A DNA stretch of 61,506 nucleotides from Herminiimonas sp. (lineage in GTDB: Bacteria; Pseudomonadota; Gammaproteobacteria; Burkholderiales; Burkholderiaceae_D). Location: assembly GCA_014377845.1 (NCBI GenBank), contig JACMOV010000191.1:1-61506 (forward strand). Direction: 5' to 3'. Below are positions 10,733-21,542 of this stretch, piece after piece. The notes beneath the pieces were generated by a model that saw nothing but the letters and a program-made list of their open reading frames with translations, was not told the origin of the DNA and searched no databases. Both the position numbers and the translations under genes were made by a program. Position 1 is the first letter of the stretch, and every line of letters starts with the position of its first letter.

Positions 10733-11620
10733 TTACTTGTTCTTGTTCTGTGCGAACAGCTGATCGAGCTTCTGCTCGTAGCCGTGATAGCCCAGGTAGT
10801 CGTAGAGCTCCATCCGCGTCTGCATGGTATGGACCACGCTCTTCTGGGTGCCTTCGGCGCGCAGGGTCTTGTAGAAATTGAGCGCCGCCGCATTCATCGC
10901 GCGATACGCGCCGCAGCAGTAGAGCGCGATGTCGACCTTCACCGTGCGCAGCTCGTCGAGCGTGAACATCGGCGTCGCGCCGAATTCGGTCAGGTTGGCC
11001 AGGATCGGCACCTTGACCGCATCGCGCACCACCTGGTACATCGGCAGTGCCGTGATCGCTTCCGGGAAGATCATGTCGGCGCCCGCTTCGACATAGGCGC
11101 AGGCACGGTCGATTGCGGCGTTCAGGCCTTCGACCGCCAACGCATCGGTGCGCGCCATGATCACGAACTGGTCGTCGGTGCGGGCGTCCACCGCGGCCTT
11201 GATGCGGTCCACCATTTCTTCGGTGCTGACGACTTCCTTGCCGGGCCGATGGCCGCAGCGCTTGGTCGAGACCTGGTCTTCCATGTGCACCGCAGCGACG
11301 TCGGCGCGGATCATGTGCCGGATCGTGCGCGCGATGTTGAATGCGCCGCCCCAGCCGGTATCGATGTCGACCAGCAGCGGCAGGCCGCAGACTTCGGTGA
11401 TGCGTTGCGCATCCGTGATGACGTCTTCCATGGTGCTGATGCCGAGGTCCGGCATGCCGAGGGAATTGGCGGCAACCCCGCCGCCCGATAGATACACGGC
11501 CTTGTAGCCGGACTGCTCCGCCATGCGAGCGGTGTAGGCGGTGATGGCGCCGACCACCTGCAGGGGTGATTCTTCCTGTACGGCGGCGCGGAACATCGCG
11601 CCTCGGGATGGCTGACTCAT
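10733..11620 (-). CDS. prpB: 2-methylisocitrate lyase
   Basis: A 295-residue enzyme of the isocitrate lyase/PEP mutase family that cleaves 2-methylisocitrate into pyruvate and succinate. The signature KRCGH (in [14 protein letters not shown]) carries the catalytic Cys, and metal-binding acidic residues lie in DIDTGWGG and HMEDQVS. The ATG at 11620 has GAGGCC upstream and the conserved start [15 protein letters not shown] 64-codon in-frame extension upstream would read through the sigma-54 promoter and is rejected. It is the first gene of the prp operon. Confidence 0.96.
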   Translation of the reverse strand: MSQPSRGAMFRAAVQEESPLQVVGAITAYTARMAEQSGYKAVYLSGGGVAANSLGMPDLGISTMEDVITDAQRITEVCGLPLLVDIDTGWGGAFNIARTIRHMIRADVAAVHMEDQVSTKRCGHRPGKEVVSTEEMVDRIKAAVDARTDDQFVIMARTDALAVEGLNAAIDRACAYVEAGADMIFPEAITALPMYQVVRDAVKVPILANLTEFGATPMFTLDELRTVKVDIALYCCGAYRAMNAAALNFYKTLRAEGTQKSVVHTMQTRMELYDYLGYHGYEQKLDQLFAQNKNK

Positions 11621-11670
11621 GATGGGCCTCGCGTGAGTGATGTTGCAGGATTTGATTCTAGTCAATACAT

Positions 11671-11686
11671 TGCAATCGGCATGCCT
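11671..11686 (-). promoter_or_regulatory. sigma-54 (-24/-12) promoter of the prp operon
   Basis: On the minus strand the sequence AGGCATGCCGATTGCA has GG and GC separated by exactly ten bases, the sigma-54 pattern TGGCACG-N4-TTGCW. Predicted transcription starts about 12 nt downstream, near 11660, giving a leader of about 40 nt before prpB. PrpR belongs to the sigma-54 activator class, so promoter and regulator agree. Confidence 0.85.
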
Positions 11687-11737
11687 GATTCGCGCGAATC
11701 GTGTCCGTCTGTCCGGCGTTGCGCGCAACTCTTGAAA

Positions 11738-11750
11738 AATCAGGCAGTTG
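11738..11750 (+). promoter_or_regulatory. IHF binding site
   Basis: AATCAGGCAGTTG matches the IHF consensus WATCARNNNNTTR at every fixed position. It lies between the sigma-54 promoter and the upstream TGAAAC array, where a DNA bend would bring the activator to the polymerase. In Salmonella the prp operon is known to need IHF, PrpR and sigma-54. Binding here is inference. Confidence 0.7.
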
Positions 11751-11798
11751 GCGGCATTCTGGTCACCGCAGAGAGGTTGCTTTAATACAAGTAATCTG

Positions 11799-11860
11799 GT
11801 TTCACGTTTCAAACACGTTACACTGCCGCTGTTGAAACATTTTTGAAACGAGACTGAAAC
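11799..11860. promoter_or_regulatory. probable PrpR enhancer: GTTTCA/TGAAAC array
   Basis: Two GTTTCA elements (11799-11804, 11806-11811) face three TGAAAC elements (11833-11838, 11844-11849, 11855-11860). The three TGAAAC copies start exactly 11 bp apart, so they sit on nearly the same face of the helix. The array is about 115-175 bp upstream of the prpB -24 element, a normal enhancer distance. It ends one base before the prpR start codon and could also limit prpR expression. Assignment to PrpR is inference from position and symmetry. Confidence 0.65.
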
Positions 11861-13528
11861 ATGCGCCGTTCCCTGCCCGCCCGACCCGATGCGGCCGACA
11901 AGCCGGTTTTCTGGACCGTCTCGATCTCGCGGCTATTCGACCTGTTCCGCGACATCACGCTGGAGTTCGACGACCGCGCCACCATCGAGCCGATCAATCT
12001 CGGCTTCGAGGAAGCGGTCAAGCATATCCGCCAGCGCCTCAAGACCGAGCGCTGCGACGCCGTGATCGCCGCCGGCTCGAACGCGGCCTACCTGAAGGGC
12101 CGGCTGGCGGTGCCGGTGGTGATCGCCAAGGCCAGCGGCTTCGACCTGATGCAGGCGCTGGCGCGGGCGCGCCGGCAGACGCCGCACATCGGCGTGATCA
12201 CCTACCAGGATGCGATGCCGGAACTGGCCGATTTCCAGAACGCCTTCGGCCTGCGCATCATGCAGCGCACCTACGTCACGGCAGAAGATGCGCGCGACCG
12301 CGTCGCCGAGATGAAGGCCGATGGCGCGCGTGCCATCGTCGGCGCCGGACTGATCACCGACCTGGCCGAGGAAGCCGGGCTGACCGGCGTGTTTGTCTAC
12401 TCCGCGGCATCGATCCGGCTGGCGTTCGAGGATGCACTGGAACTGGCGCAACTGACCCAGCTCGAGAGCAACCGTGGCCGCCTGCCGCTCGGCGGACGGG
12501 GCCGGCGTGGCGGCCATCGCCTCCAAGACCTGCGCGGCGACTCGGCGGCGATGCAACGGGTACGCGAATCGATCGGCCTGTTCGCGCGTTCGCCGGCCAC
12601 CGTGCTGATCGAAGGCGAAACCGGCACCGGCAAGGAGCTCGCCGCCCAGGCCCTGCACCGGCAGGGACCGCGCGCCGGCCAGCCGTTCATCGCGATCAAC
12701 TGCGGCGCAGTGGCCGAATCACTGCTGGAGTCGGAATTGTTCGGCTACGACGAAGGCGCCTTCACCGGCGCGCGCCGGGGTGGCCATGCCGGGCTGTTCG
12801 AGGCCGCGCAGCACGGCACCCTGTTCCTTGACGAGATCGGCGAAATGCCGCTGGCGTTGCAGACACGCCTCCTGCGGGTGCTCGAAGAACGTGAAGTGGT
12901 GCGGGTCGGCGGCACCCGGCCGATCGCACTCGACGTGCGCATCGTCAGCGCCACCCATTGCGACCTGGAGCAGCGGGTGCAGACCGGCGCGTTCCGGCGC
13001 GACCTGTTCTATCGGCTGGCGGTGCTGCGCCTGCCGCTGCCGGCGCTGCGCGAGCGGACCGAGGATTGCGTGCCGCTGGCGCTGTGGTGCCTCACCAGCG
13101 CACTCGCCGCGCTCGGCGTGGCGGCGCCGGCCAACCTGGAAGCAGAGGTGCGCGCCTGCGAGCGGGTGATGGCCGAGTATGCATGGCCCGGCAACGTGCG
13201 GCAGCTGCGCAACCTGATGGAGCGGGTCGCGCTGTACCTTGCGGCGCAACCGTTGCAGGCGCTGTCACCGGGATTTCTACTGACGGTGGCGCCGGAACTG
13301 GCGCCGGCCGGGGATGCACCGCCGGGCTCCGCTCGCAGGACAATGGCGCCACCGGTCGTGGATCCAGACGTGGTGCCGGGTCGTCTGGCCGACGTGATCC
13401 GGCAATTCGCCGGCGACCGCGCGGCAGCGGCGCGCCACCTGGGCATCAGTCGAACGACACTTTGGCGCCGTCTGAAGGAACTGGATGATTCAGGCGCCGC
13501 CACTGCTTCGACGAAGCGCGCAGCGTAG
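11861..13528 (+). CDS. prpR: sigma-54-dependent propionate catabolism activator PrpR
   Basis: A 555-residue enhancer-binding protein. An N-terminal PrpR sensor domain (about 15-200), which in the family responds to 2-methylcitrate, precedes a linker and an AAA+ domain. That domain has Walker A GETGTGKE, the sigma-54 contact loop GAFTGA, Walker [12 protein letters not shown] and a sensor arginine region. A C-terminal Fis-type helix-turn-helix ([19 protein letters not shown]) follows. There is no receiver domain, so it is not a two-component regulator. It is divergent from prpB and shares the control region with it. No clear ribosome site is seen before the ATG. Its stop is 4 bp from the stop of the convergent gene. 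Confidence 0.95.
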   Translation: MRRSLPARPDAADKPVFWTVSISRLFDLFRDITLEFDDRATIEPINLGFEEAVKHIRQRLKTERCDAVIAAGSNAAYLKGRLAVPVVIAKASGFDLMQALARARRQTPHIGVITYQDAMPELADFQNAFGLRIMQRTYVTAEDARDRVAEMKADGARAIVGAGLITDLAEEAGLTGVFVYSAASIRLAFEDALELAQLTQLESNRGRLPLGGRGRRGGHRLQDLRGDSAAMQRVRESIGLFARSPATVLIEGETGTGKELAAQALHRQGPRAGQPFIAINCGAVAESLLESELFGYDEGAFTGARRGGHAGLFEAAQHGTLFLDEIGEMPLALQTRLLRVLEEREVVRVGGTRPIALDVRIVSATHCDLEQRVQTGAFRRDLFYRLAVLRLPLPALRERTEDCVPLALWCLTSALAALGVAAPANLEAEVRACERVMAEYAWPGNVRQLRNLMERVALYLAAQPLQALSPGFLLTVAPELAPAGDAPPGSARRTMAPPVVDPDVVPGRLADVIRQFAGDRAAAARHLGISRTTLWRRLKELDDSGAATASTKRAA

Positions 13529-13532
13529 AAAG

Positions 13533-16500
13533 CTAGCTGACGCTTTCGAAGGTATTGCGCCCCGCCGATTTTGCGACGTAAAGCGCTTCGTCCGCGCGCC
13601 GCAGCAACGCTTCGGCATCGGTCTCGTCGCTGCGCCGCACGGCGATGCCGATGCTGGTGGTGACGGATCGGGCGGCGTCGCCGATGTGGAATTGCTCCTG
13701 CATTGCGCCGATGATCTTGCTGGCGACGACGGCGGTCTCGTCATCGACCTGCAGGCCCTCGAGGATGATGGTGAACTCGTCACCGGCCAGTCGGGAGACG
13801 GTATCGGTTTTGCGCACGCAGCGCTGCAGGCGCGTGGCGAATTCCCGCAGCACGGCGTCGCCGCCATGATGTCCAATGGTGTCGTTGATATCCTTGAAGT
13901 GATCGATGTCGAGGAACATCACCGCCATCGCGCGCTTGCTGCGCACGCTACGGGCGATTGCCTCAATCAGTTTTTCTTCGAACTGATTGCGGTTGGGCAG
14001 GCCGGTCAGCGAATCGAAACGCGCCAGGATGCGCAACTGGTTTTCGACTTTCTTGAGCGCAGTGATATCGCTGATCATGCTGCACACGCCACTGGTCGAA
14101 CCATCGGCGGCGATCTGTGGCGCATAGGCAGCCCGGAAAAAATGCGGCTTGCCATTGCGCGGCGCCTCGAACTCGAACTCGACCTTCGCACCCTTGAGTG
14201 CCTGCTCGAAATACGGCTTGTACAGGAGGTAGTTGTGCTCGCCATAGACATCGCGCATGCTGCGCCCGGTGATTTCTGCAAGCGGCTTGTCGAGCCACTC
14301 CGCGTACACCTGGTTGTTGAACTGGAAGCGCTCTTCGCGATCGATGAAGCCGACCAGCGCCGGTAGATTATCGGTCAGGGTGCGCAACAAGACTTCACTG
14401 GCGGCCTGCTTGAGTTCGGCGGTCTTGCGTTCGGTGATGTCGAGCACCATCGAATAGAAACCGACGACGCTGCCGTCGATGCCGATATCGGGAATGTAGT
14501 CGTACAGGAAATGACGGTCCAGCTCGGCGGACTTCAGATGCCGCTCGAAGGTGACCCGCTCGCCGGTCAGCACCAGCTGCATGTTGCGGGCGACTGCCTC
14601 GTAGCCTGCGCGACCAACGACCTCTTCGACCTTGCGACCAAGGATTTTTTCCGGCTTGATGCCGACGATCGTCTCGTAGTAGCCGTTGCAGAATCGATAG
14701 CGCCCGTCGCGGTCGATATAGGCAATCAGCGCCGGCAGGTTATCGGTGATCATGCGCAGCCGCATCTCGCTCTTGGCGAAGGTATGCTGCGCCTGCTTCA
14801 GTTCGGTGATGTCCTCCACCAGCGAGAAGAAGCCATTGACCTCGTTGTCCGGACCGACATCGGGTACGTAACTGACCCGCTCCCAGCGCAACTGACCGAC
14901 ATGGGTGACCAGCCGTTCGAAGTTCGCGGCAATCCCGCGCAGCGCACCTTCGATGTAGGGCGCACTCTGTGCATAGACATCGGGACCGAGTACTTCGATT
15001 GCGGGCATGCCGCCGATGTCGGCTTGTGGCAGGCCGAAGGCACGCTGGTATTTTCGGTTACCAAACTGGAAGTGCTGATCCGGCGTGATGTAGGCAATCA
15101 GCGCAGGTATGTTGTCGGTCACCAGGCGCAGGCGTTGCTCGCTGACGCTCAAGGCGTTTTCCACTTCCAGGCGTGCGGTAATGTCATCGACGCTGCCGAC
15201 GTAGGCCGTGACCTGGCCGTCGATCACCATCGGTACTGCCTTGAACGATCCCCACACCACGCTGCCGTCTGGCCGGCGAAAACGCAGGACGCCCTGGTAA
15301 GGCTGGTGCTGACGGATCGCCTCGATCCAGCCCTCGATGGCGGCGTCCTGGTCGTCCGGATGCAGGGACTGCAGCCATGAATCACCGACCAGTTCCTGCA
15401 CCGTGAAACCCGACATCGTTTCATAGGTCCGGTTGACGTAGGTGCAGTTTCCGGCCACATCGGTCGTGAAGAGACCGAGAGGCGACGAGTCGTTGACGGC
15501 CTGCAGTTCGGCCTGGCTGTTGCGCAGGATGCGTTCCTGCTGACGCCGCTCGGTGATGTCGTCGCCGATACCGATGATGTACTCGACCCGGCCCGCTTCG
15601 TCGAAGATCGGCACCGACATCACGTGCATGTAGCGTACCGAGCCATCGCGGCGATGGAAGCGGGTCTCGGGAATGTCGAGCGGCACCGGATCGAGCAGGA
15701 TGCTGCGATCGTGCGCTTCATAGGCAGCCGCCAGCCGCGCGGGATACAGCACGCGATCGGTCTTGCCGAGCACATCGGCGCTGGCGAAGCCGGTGATCGT
15801 CTCGGCCGCGTGATTCCAGGTGACGTACTCGCCGATTCCATCGGGCCGGATGCGCTTGGCATAAAAGAGCATCGGCAGGTGATCGGTCAGCGATTGCAGG
15901 AAGGCGCGACTGCTGCGAATCTCGATCTCGTCGCGCTTGCGCGCCGTGATGTCGCGCGCCGTGAGCGCCACGCCGTCTGCCTGTGGCACGATTTGCAGCA
16001 GGAACCAGCGCTTGCCGGCCTCGGTGGCGGGCGGCACTGCCGGGTCGTCGATGCAGACTTCCTCCTGCAAGGCCACGCCGCTGTGCATCACCTGCAGGTA
16101 TTTATCGAACATCGACACCAGCGGATGCGCCGCAAACGTCGTGCGCAGTGGCGCCTGCGCCAACCCGTCCAAGGGCTTGCCCAGCATGCGCTCGGCGATC
16201 GTGTTCAAGTAGCGGATCGTGAAGTCGGTAATGCGCCCGCTGGCATCCCGCTCCGCATTGAAGATGAAGAAGGCGTCGAGCCCCGTGTTGGTTGCCGCGC
16301 GCAGCTCCTCTGCGCCGCTCTGGTAGCGCGCCTCGGCATACAGACGGTCGCGCATCAGGTCATCGAAATTCTTGGCGAGATCGCCGATCTCGTCGTCGGC
16401 ATACCGTTGCGGCGCCAGCGCCTGGGTCGGCTGCGCGCGAATTGCCAGGATGCGCGCGTGCAGTTGCTGCAACGGCTTGAACTGCCGGCGGATGAACAGC

Positions 16501-17507
16501 CACGCCAGCGGCGCAGCCACGGCCACCAGTGCCAAGGCGGCCAGCACGGCACTGCGCTGCAGCGCGGCCAGTGCCGCAAAGGCTTCCGCTTCGGGATAGA
16601 ACGCGACCAGGATCCATGGTGCGGCGCCGATGCGCTTGAAGGAATACAGGCCGCGCACGCCCTCCCGGCTGGTGTCCTCGACCGTCCCTTCGAAGCCGCC
16701 GAGCGCCCGATTTTCCGCATCCGGACGCGCATTGCCAGCGGCCGCCGGCGTCGCGCCACCGGCACGCTGCATGATGGTCGTGCCATCGGTGGCGATGATC
16801 GAAAGGTATCCATCGCGCCCGACTTCCATCTGCTCGAGCCCGGCGATGAAATGCGCGGCGCGCAAGCCGATGGCGCCGCGCAGCAGGAGTCCCGACTGGC
16901 CGGCTGCGCCCGGGACCGGCGCGCTGAGGACGATCGTGGTGTCTTTCGCCGGCATTGGCAGGGATGTCGTCGGACCGGTCACGACATCGAGGTCGCCGGT
17001 CCGCGGGCCAGGATCCAGACTGGCAAGAATCCGGCCGTCTGCGGCGGCCAGCTCCAGCCGGTCGAACAGGACCAGAGCGCCGGCACGCTGCGCCAGCAGG
17101 CGCTGCAAAAGCTCTGACGATGGCGACGACGACGGCGAGGATGCGGCAGCGGGAGTGGTGGTGATTGCGGTCGAAGATGCCGACGGGTCGGTGGCCTGGG
17201 GCTTTTCGCCCGCGGCAATGCCAGCAGCGAGGTATTTCACGAGGGCGTCGAGACTGGCGCGCCGGAGCGCGAATTTCTGGTCGACTTCACGCGCAGCATT
17301 AGCCAGGAGCACGGATTGCTGTTCCGCGACAATCTGCCTGACGCGCTGCTGCATCAGGACGAACGAAGCAAAGCTCACCAGAATCGCCACCCCGATGACC
17401 AGGAGGATCACCGCAATCAGGATGCGGGTTTTCAGGCTCGGGGTTTTCAGCACAATGATTTTCTGGTGGAAGGAGCGCCGGCCGCGCGTACCGGTGCGTT
17501 CAATCAC
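13533..17507 (-). CDS. membrane-bound multi-PAS diguanylate cyclase
   Basis: A 1324-residue sensor predicted to make cyclic di-GMP. A transmembrane helix (about 29-51), a periplasmic Cache-like region and a second helix (about 315-338) lead into a HAMP segment. Six PAS-type repeats follow (for example TDHLPMLFYAKRI, NDSSPLGLFTTD, TDNIPALIAYI, TDNLPALIAYI, TDNLPALVGFI). The C-terminal GGDEF domain reads AGDEF at 1241-1245, a form normally active, with an RKTD inhibitory I-site at 1232-1235. There is no EAL domain. The frame starts with GTG at 17507 without a clear ribosome site; a second GTG at 17453 is possible. It is convergent with prpR and unrelated to the prp genes by function. Confidence 0.9.
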   Translation of the reverse strand: MIERTGTRGRRSFHQKIIVLKTPSLKTRILIAVILLVIGVAILVSFASFVLMQQRVRQIVAEQQSVLLANAAREVDQKFALRRASLDALVKYLAAGIAAGEKPQATDPSASSTAITTTPAAASSPSSSPSSELLQRLLAQRAGALVLFDRLELAAADGRILASLDPGPRTGDLDVVTGPTTSLPMPAKDTTIVLSAPVPGAAGQSGLLLRGAIGLRAAHFIAGLEQMEVGRDGYLSIIATDGTTIMQRAGGATPAAAGNARPDAENRALGGFEGTVEDTSREGVRGLYSFKRIGAAPWILVAFYPEAEAFAALAALQRSAVLAALALVAVAAPLAWLFIRRQFKPLQQLHARILAIRAQPTQALAPQRYADDEIGDLAKNFDDLMRDRLYAEARYQSGAEELRAATNTGLDAFFIFNAERDASGRITDFTIRYLNTIAERMLGKPLDGLAQAPLRTTFAAHPLVSMFDKYLQVMHSGVALQEEVCIDDPAVPPATEAGKRWFLLQIVPQADGVALTARDITARKRDEIEIRSSRAFLQSLTDHLPMLFYAKRIRPDGIGEYVTWNHAAETITGFASADVLGKTDRVLYPARLAAAYEAHDRSILLDPVPLDIPETRFHRRDGSVRYMHVMSVPIFDEAGRVEYIIGIGDDITERRQQERILRNSQAELQAVNDSSPLGLFTTDVAGNCTYVNRTYETMSGFTVQELVGDSWLQSLHPDDQDAAIEGWIEAIRQHQPYQGVLRFRRPDGSVVWGSFKAVPMVIDGQVTAYVGSVDDITARLEVENALSVSEQRLRLVTDNIPALIAYITPDQHFQFGNRKYQRAFGLPQADIGGMPAIEVLGPDVYAQSAPYIEGALRGIAANFERLVTHVGQLRWERVSYVPDVGPDNEVNGFFSLVEDITELKQAQHTFAKSEMRLRMITDNLPALIAYIDRDGRYRFCNGYYETIVGIKPEKILGRKVEEVVGRAGYEAVARNMQLVLTGERVTFERHLKSAELDRHFLYDYIPDIGIDGSVVGFYSMVLDITERKTAELKQAASEVLLRTLTDNLPALVGFIDREERFQFNNQVYAEWLDKPLAEITGRSMRDVYGEHNYLLYKPYFEQALKGAKVEFEFEAPRNGKPHFFRAAYAPQIAADGSTSGVCSMISDITALKKVENQLRILARFDSLTGLPNRNQFEEKLIEAIARSVRSKRAMAVMFLDIDHFKDINDTIGHHGGDAVLREFATRLQRCVRKTDTVSRLAGDEFTIILEGLQVDDETAVVASKIIGAMQEQFHIGDAARSVTTSIGIAVRRSDETDAEALLRRADEALYVAKSAGRNTFESVS

Positions 17508-17595
17508 CGGTGGTTACATGGAGATTACTTGAAGCAACTTCTTTTGTACACCACGGCGCCGGGCACGCCGCCCGCGGCGTTGGATTTGCATCAGT

Positions 17596-17847
17596 TCAGG
17601 CGCGTTGCAGGAAAAGCTGCTCGACCTTCTGCCGCGCCCAGGGCGTTCGGCGCAGCAATTTCAGGCTGGACTTGATGCTGGGGTCGCTGGTGAAGCAGCC
17701 GATGTCGATGCGGCGGCCGAGCTCCTCCCACCCGTGGCGGGCAACAAGCTCGTTGAGGATCGCTTCGAGGGTGATGCCGTCCAGGGTGGCGGGCCGCGTT
17801 GCCGCGGCCGTAACGGCGGGCCGGATCGGGGGTGAGTCAGTGGCCAA
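17596..17847 (-). CDS. VF530-family small DNA-binding protein (DUF2132)
   Basis: An 83-residue protein. The segment DGITLEAILNELVARHGWEE and the later IDIGCFTSDPSIKSSLKLL and TPWARQKVEQLFL are the VF530/DUF2132 signature. A family member from Vibrio has a known DNA-binding-like structure, but cellular function is unknown. The start is a TTG at 17847 with a strong GGAGGAG five bases upstream; no usable ATG exists. The first about 20 residues are Ala/Pro/Thr-rich and variable. It lies 140 nt after glnG on the same strand. Confidence 0.85.
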   Translation of the reverse strand: MATDSPPIRPAVTAAATRPATLDGITLEAILNELVARHGWEELGRRIDIGCFTSDPSIKSSLKLLRRTPWARQKVEQLFLQRA

Positions 17848-17987
17848 GTCGGCTCCTCCGGAAAGCCACGATTATAGTCGCCAGCTGCAACCAGTCACCG
17901 TCTCGGCCCGGCGCTGCACCGAAGTAGATCGCGCCGCACCGCGCGTGCACCAGCGGGAAGCCGGGCCGCCCGCTTTGTGACCATGGG

Positions 17988-19604
<1,617 letters not shown>

Positions 19605-19681
19605 GTTTTTTCGAGTTTTCCGCGTCTGGTGGCAACGGCGCTTGTAGCGACATTACCGTCACTGCCTGGCTGGTCAGGGCA

Positions 19682-20746
19682 TCAGGGCAGTGGAATCAAG
19701 ATCCTGAAATCCGTGCATCCCGGCCAACTCTCACATTCGATCACGCCCTGGTGCTGCTGCACGAAGGTTTGCGCGAGTGTCAGGCCCAATCCGCTTCCGC
19801 CATCGCGACCCGATACCAGCGGATAAAAAATGCGGTCCTGGATGTCAGGCGGGATGCCCGGTCCGTTATCGATGATATGCAAGTCTAATGCCAGCCGATA
19901 CCGAACCTTGGCGAGGGTCACCTGGCGTGCGACCCGGGTGCGTACCGTCAGGCTGGCGTCGCCCGCCTGGACGCGCAGCGACAGCGCCTGCGCGGCGTTA
20001 TGCGCAATGTTGAGCACGGCCTGGATCAGCTGTTCCTTGTCGCCGCGGAATTCCGGCACCGACAGGTCGTAGTCGCGCACGATCGCCAGCCCGCTCGGAA
20101 ACTCGGCCATGATCAGGCTGCGCACCCGTTCGCAGACCTCATGGATGTTGACATCGCCGACGATGTGCGGACGGCGGTGCGGCGCCAGCAGGCGGTCGAC
20201 CAGCGTCTGCAGCCGATCGGCTTCCTTGATGATGACCTGGGTATATTCGCGCAGCTCCTTGACATGCCGCTCCGGCAGCTCGAGTTCCAGCAGCTGGGCC
20301 GCGCCGCGGATGCCGCCGAGCGGATTCTTGATCTCGTGCGCCAGATTGCGTATTAATTCCTTGTTGGCCTGGCTCTGGTCGAGCAGGCGTTCTTCGCGGT
20401 CGAGCTTCAACTGCTGCACGTTTTCCCGCAACTCCACCAGCACCGGCGTCTCCGCGCTGTCGAGCGCCGTCACCACCACGTGCACATGCAGCGCCTCGCG
20501 CCCGGAGCGCTCCAGCGTCAGGTCCTGCCGCTTGTCGGCGAACTGGTTGGCGCGCGCCTGCAGGAAGTCGGCATCGAGCGCCTCGGTATTGAGAAACAGG
20601 TCCGCCAGCTTCTGGCCGAGCAGCGTGCGCGCCGAGACCTCGAACAGGTTTTCGGCAGCCGCATTGGCATAGGTGATGCAGCCATCGGCGTCGAGGATCA
20701 GTACCGCAGAAGCCAGCAGTTCGAGGCCGCCCAGGGAAATCGTCAT
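19682..20746 (-). CDS. glnL: nitrogen sensor histidine kinase NtrB
   Basis: A 354-residue cytosolic kinase/phosphatase partner of NtrC, controlled by PII in the family. It has an N-terminal PAS domain (about 8-110), the H-box NLAHEIKNPLGGIRG, and a HATPase domain with NIAHNAAQAL (N-box), DNGPGIPPDIQDRIFYPLV and GGSGLGLTLAQTF. No membrane segment is present. I chose the ATG at 20746 (MTISLGGLELLASAVLI) over one 12 codons upstream, because the upstream one lies at the 3' edge of a terminator hairpin. glnG follows after 77 nt. Confidence 0.95.
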   Translation of the reverse strand: MTISLGGLELLASAVLILDADGCITYANAAAENLFEVSARTLLGQKLADLFLNTEALDADFLQARANQFADKRQDLTLERSGREALHVHVVVTALDSAETPVLVELRENVQQLKLDREERLLDQSQANKELIRNLAHEIKNPLGGIRGAAQLLELELPERHVKELREYTQVIIKEADRLQTLVDRLLAPHRRPHIVGDVNIHEVCERVRSLIMAEFPSGLAIVRDYDLSVPEFRGDKEQLIQAVLNIAHNAAQALSLRVQAGDASLTVRTRVARQVTLAKVRYRLALDLHIIDNGPGIPPDIQDRIFYPLVSGRDGGSGLGLTLAQTFVQQHQGVIECESWPGCTDFRILIPLP

Positions 20747-20772
20747 GAGTTTTTCACGGTGCAGAAAACATA

Positions 20773-20794
20773 AAGGCCGCATGCGAGCGGCCTT
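20773..20794 (-). terminator. intrinsic terminator between the DUF4124-like gene and glnL
   Basis: On the minus strand an 8-bp stem AAGGCCGC / GCGGCCTT with a 6-nt loop is followed by TATGTTTT. It lies between the stop at 20817 and the glnL start, so glnL-glnG may be partly uncoupled from upstream transcription. Confidence 0.65.
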
Positions 20795-20816
20795 GGGGGG
20801 TCGGAAACGCCGGAGC

Positions 20817-21329
20817 CTATTTTAGATTACCGATCTCGCGTTTCAGCGCATCGACGTTCTTTTCGGTCCGATTGACGTCGTCCTTCAGGCTGGCGACCCG
20901 CTCCTGGTACTTCGCATAATTGCGCTCGTCGCCACGCCGCTCGGGCTCGCCGTTGTTGAATTCCTTCTTGAGATCGGCCAGCTTGCGCTCTTCGGTGCGC
21001 ATCTCGTCCAGCAGGATCTGACGGCGGTCGTTGTCGCGCGTCTTTTGCGTACCGCTGTCGACCTTCGGAAAATCGGCCGGCGAACTCGATGGCTTGCTGG
21101 CCGCCGTCACCACTGCTGGTTTGCGCGGCAAGCCGGGAATCGTCGTGATGCCGGGCAGGTCGATTTTCTTGCAGCCCTTGGTGGCGCCGTTGTTCTTGTA
21201 TTCCTTGCTGCCGTGGCCGTCGTCGCAGAGAAAGATCTCGCTCTGCGCGTGCGCCAGTGTGATGTTGAGCCCAAGTACGAATGCTAGTATTGCTGCCAGG
21301 AGAGACATGACCGTAAGTTGGCTTTTCAT
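20817..21329 (-). CDS. secreted DUF4124-like coiled-coil protein
   Basis: A 170-residue exported protein. A signal peptide (MKSQLTVMSLLAAILAF to AHAQS, about 1-29) precedes a short Cys-containing region (FLCDDGHGSKEYKN...KGCKKI) like the DUF4124 module. A charged C-terminal half rich in Glu/Lys/Arg (about 95-168) is probably coiled coil. The ATG at 21329 has GAAGGAAAG upstream; a 25-codon longer frame would begin before the signal peptide and is rejected. It lies between glnA and glnL, flanked by terminator-like hairpins on both sides. Function is unknown. Confidence 0.75.
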   Translation of the reverse strand: MKSQLTVMSLLAAILAFVLGLNITLAHAQSEIFLCDDGHGSKEYKNNGATKGCKKIDLPGITTIPGLPRKPAVVTAASKPSSSPADFPKVDSGTQKTRDNDRRQILLDEMRTEERKLADLKKEFNNGEPERRGDERNYAKYQERVASLKDDVNRTEKNVDALKREIGNLK

Positions 21330-21453
21330 AATCTTTCCTTCTTGAAACTGTTGTACCGGATTGAAAGTGTAGGACAAGAACATGACCAACACAAATATTA
21401 GCAAAAAGATTGGTCAGGACTTGCAACATCCCGCTACGGGGTAATGCAGGCCG

Positions 21454-21493
21454 AAAAATAAAAAAAGCGGAGAACGCAATTGCGCTTCCCCGC
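21454..21493 (-). terminator. intrinsic terminator after glnA
   Basis: On the minus strand GCGGGGAAGCGC and GCGTTCTCCGC form an imperfect stem around an AATT loop. It is followed by TTTTTTT and more Ts interrupted by one A. It lies about 50 nt beyond the glnA stop. Confidence 0.8.
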
Positions 21494-21542
21494 CCTTCTC
21501 TCGTACCGATCAGCGACGGACCAACCGTCGCCCGCCAGCCGA

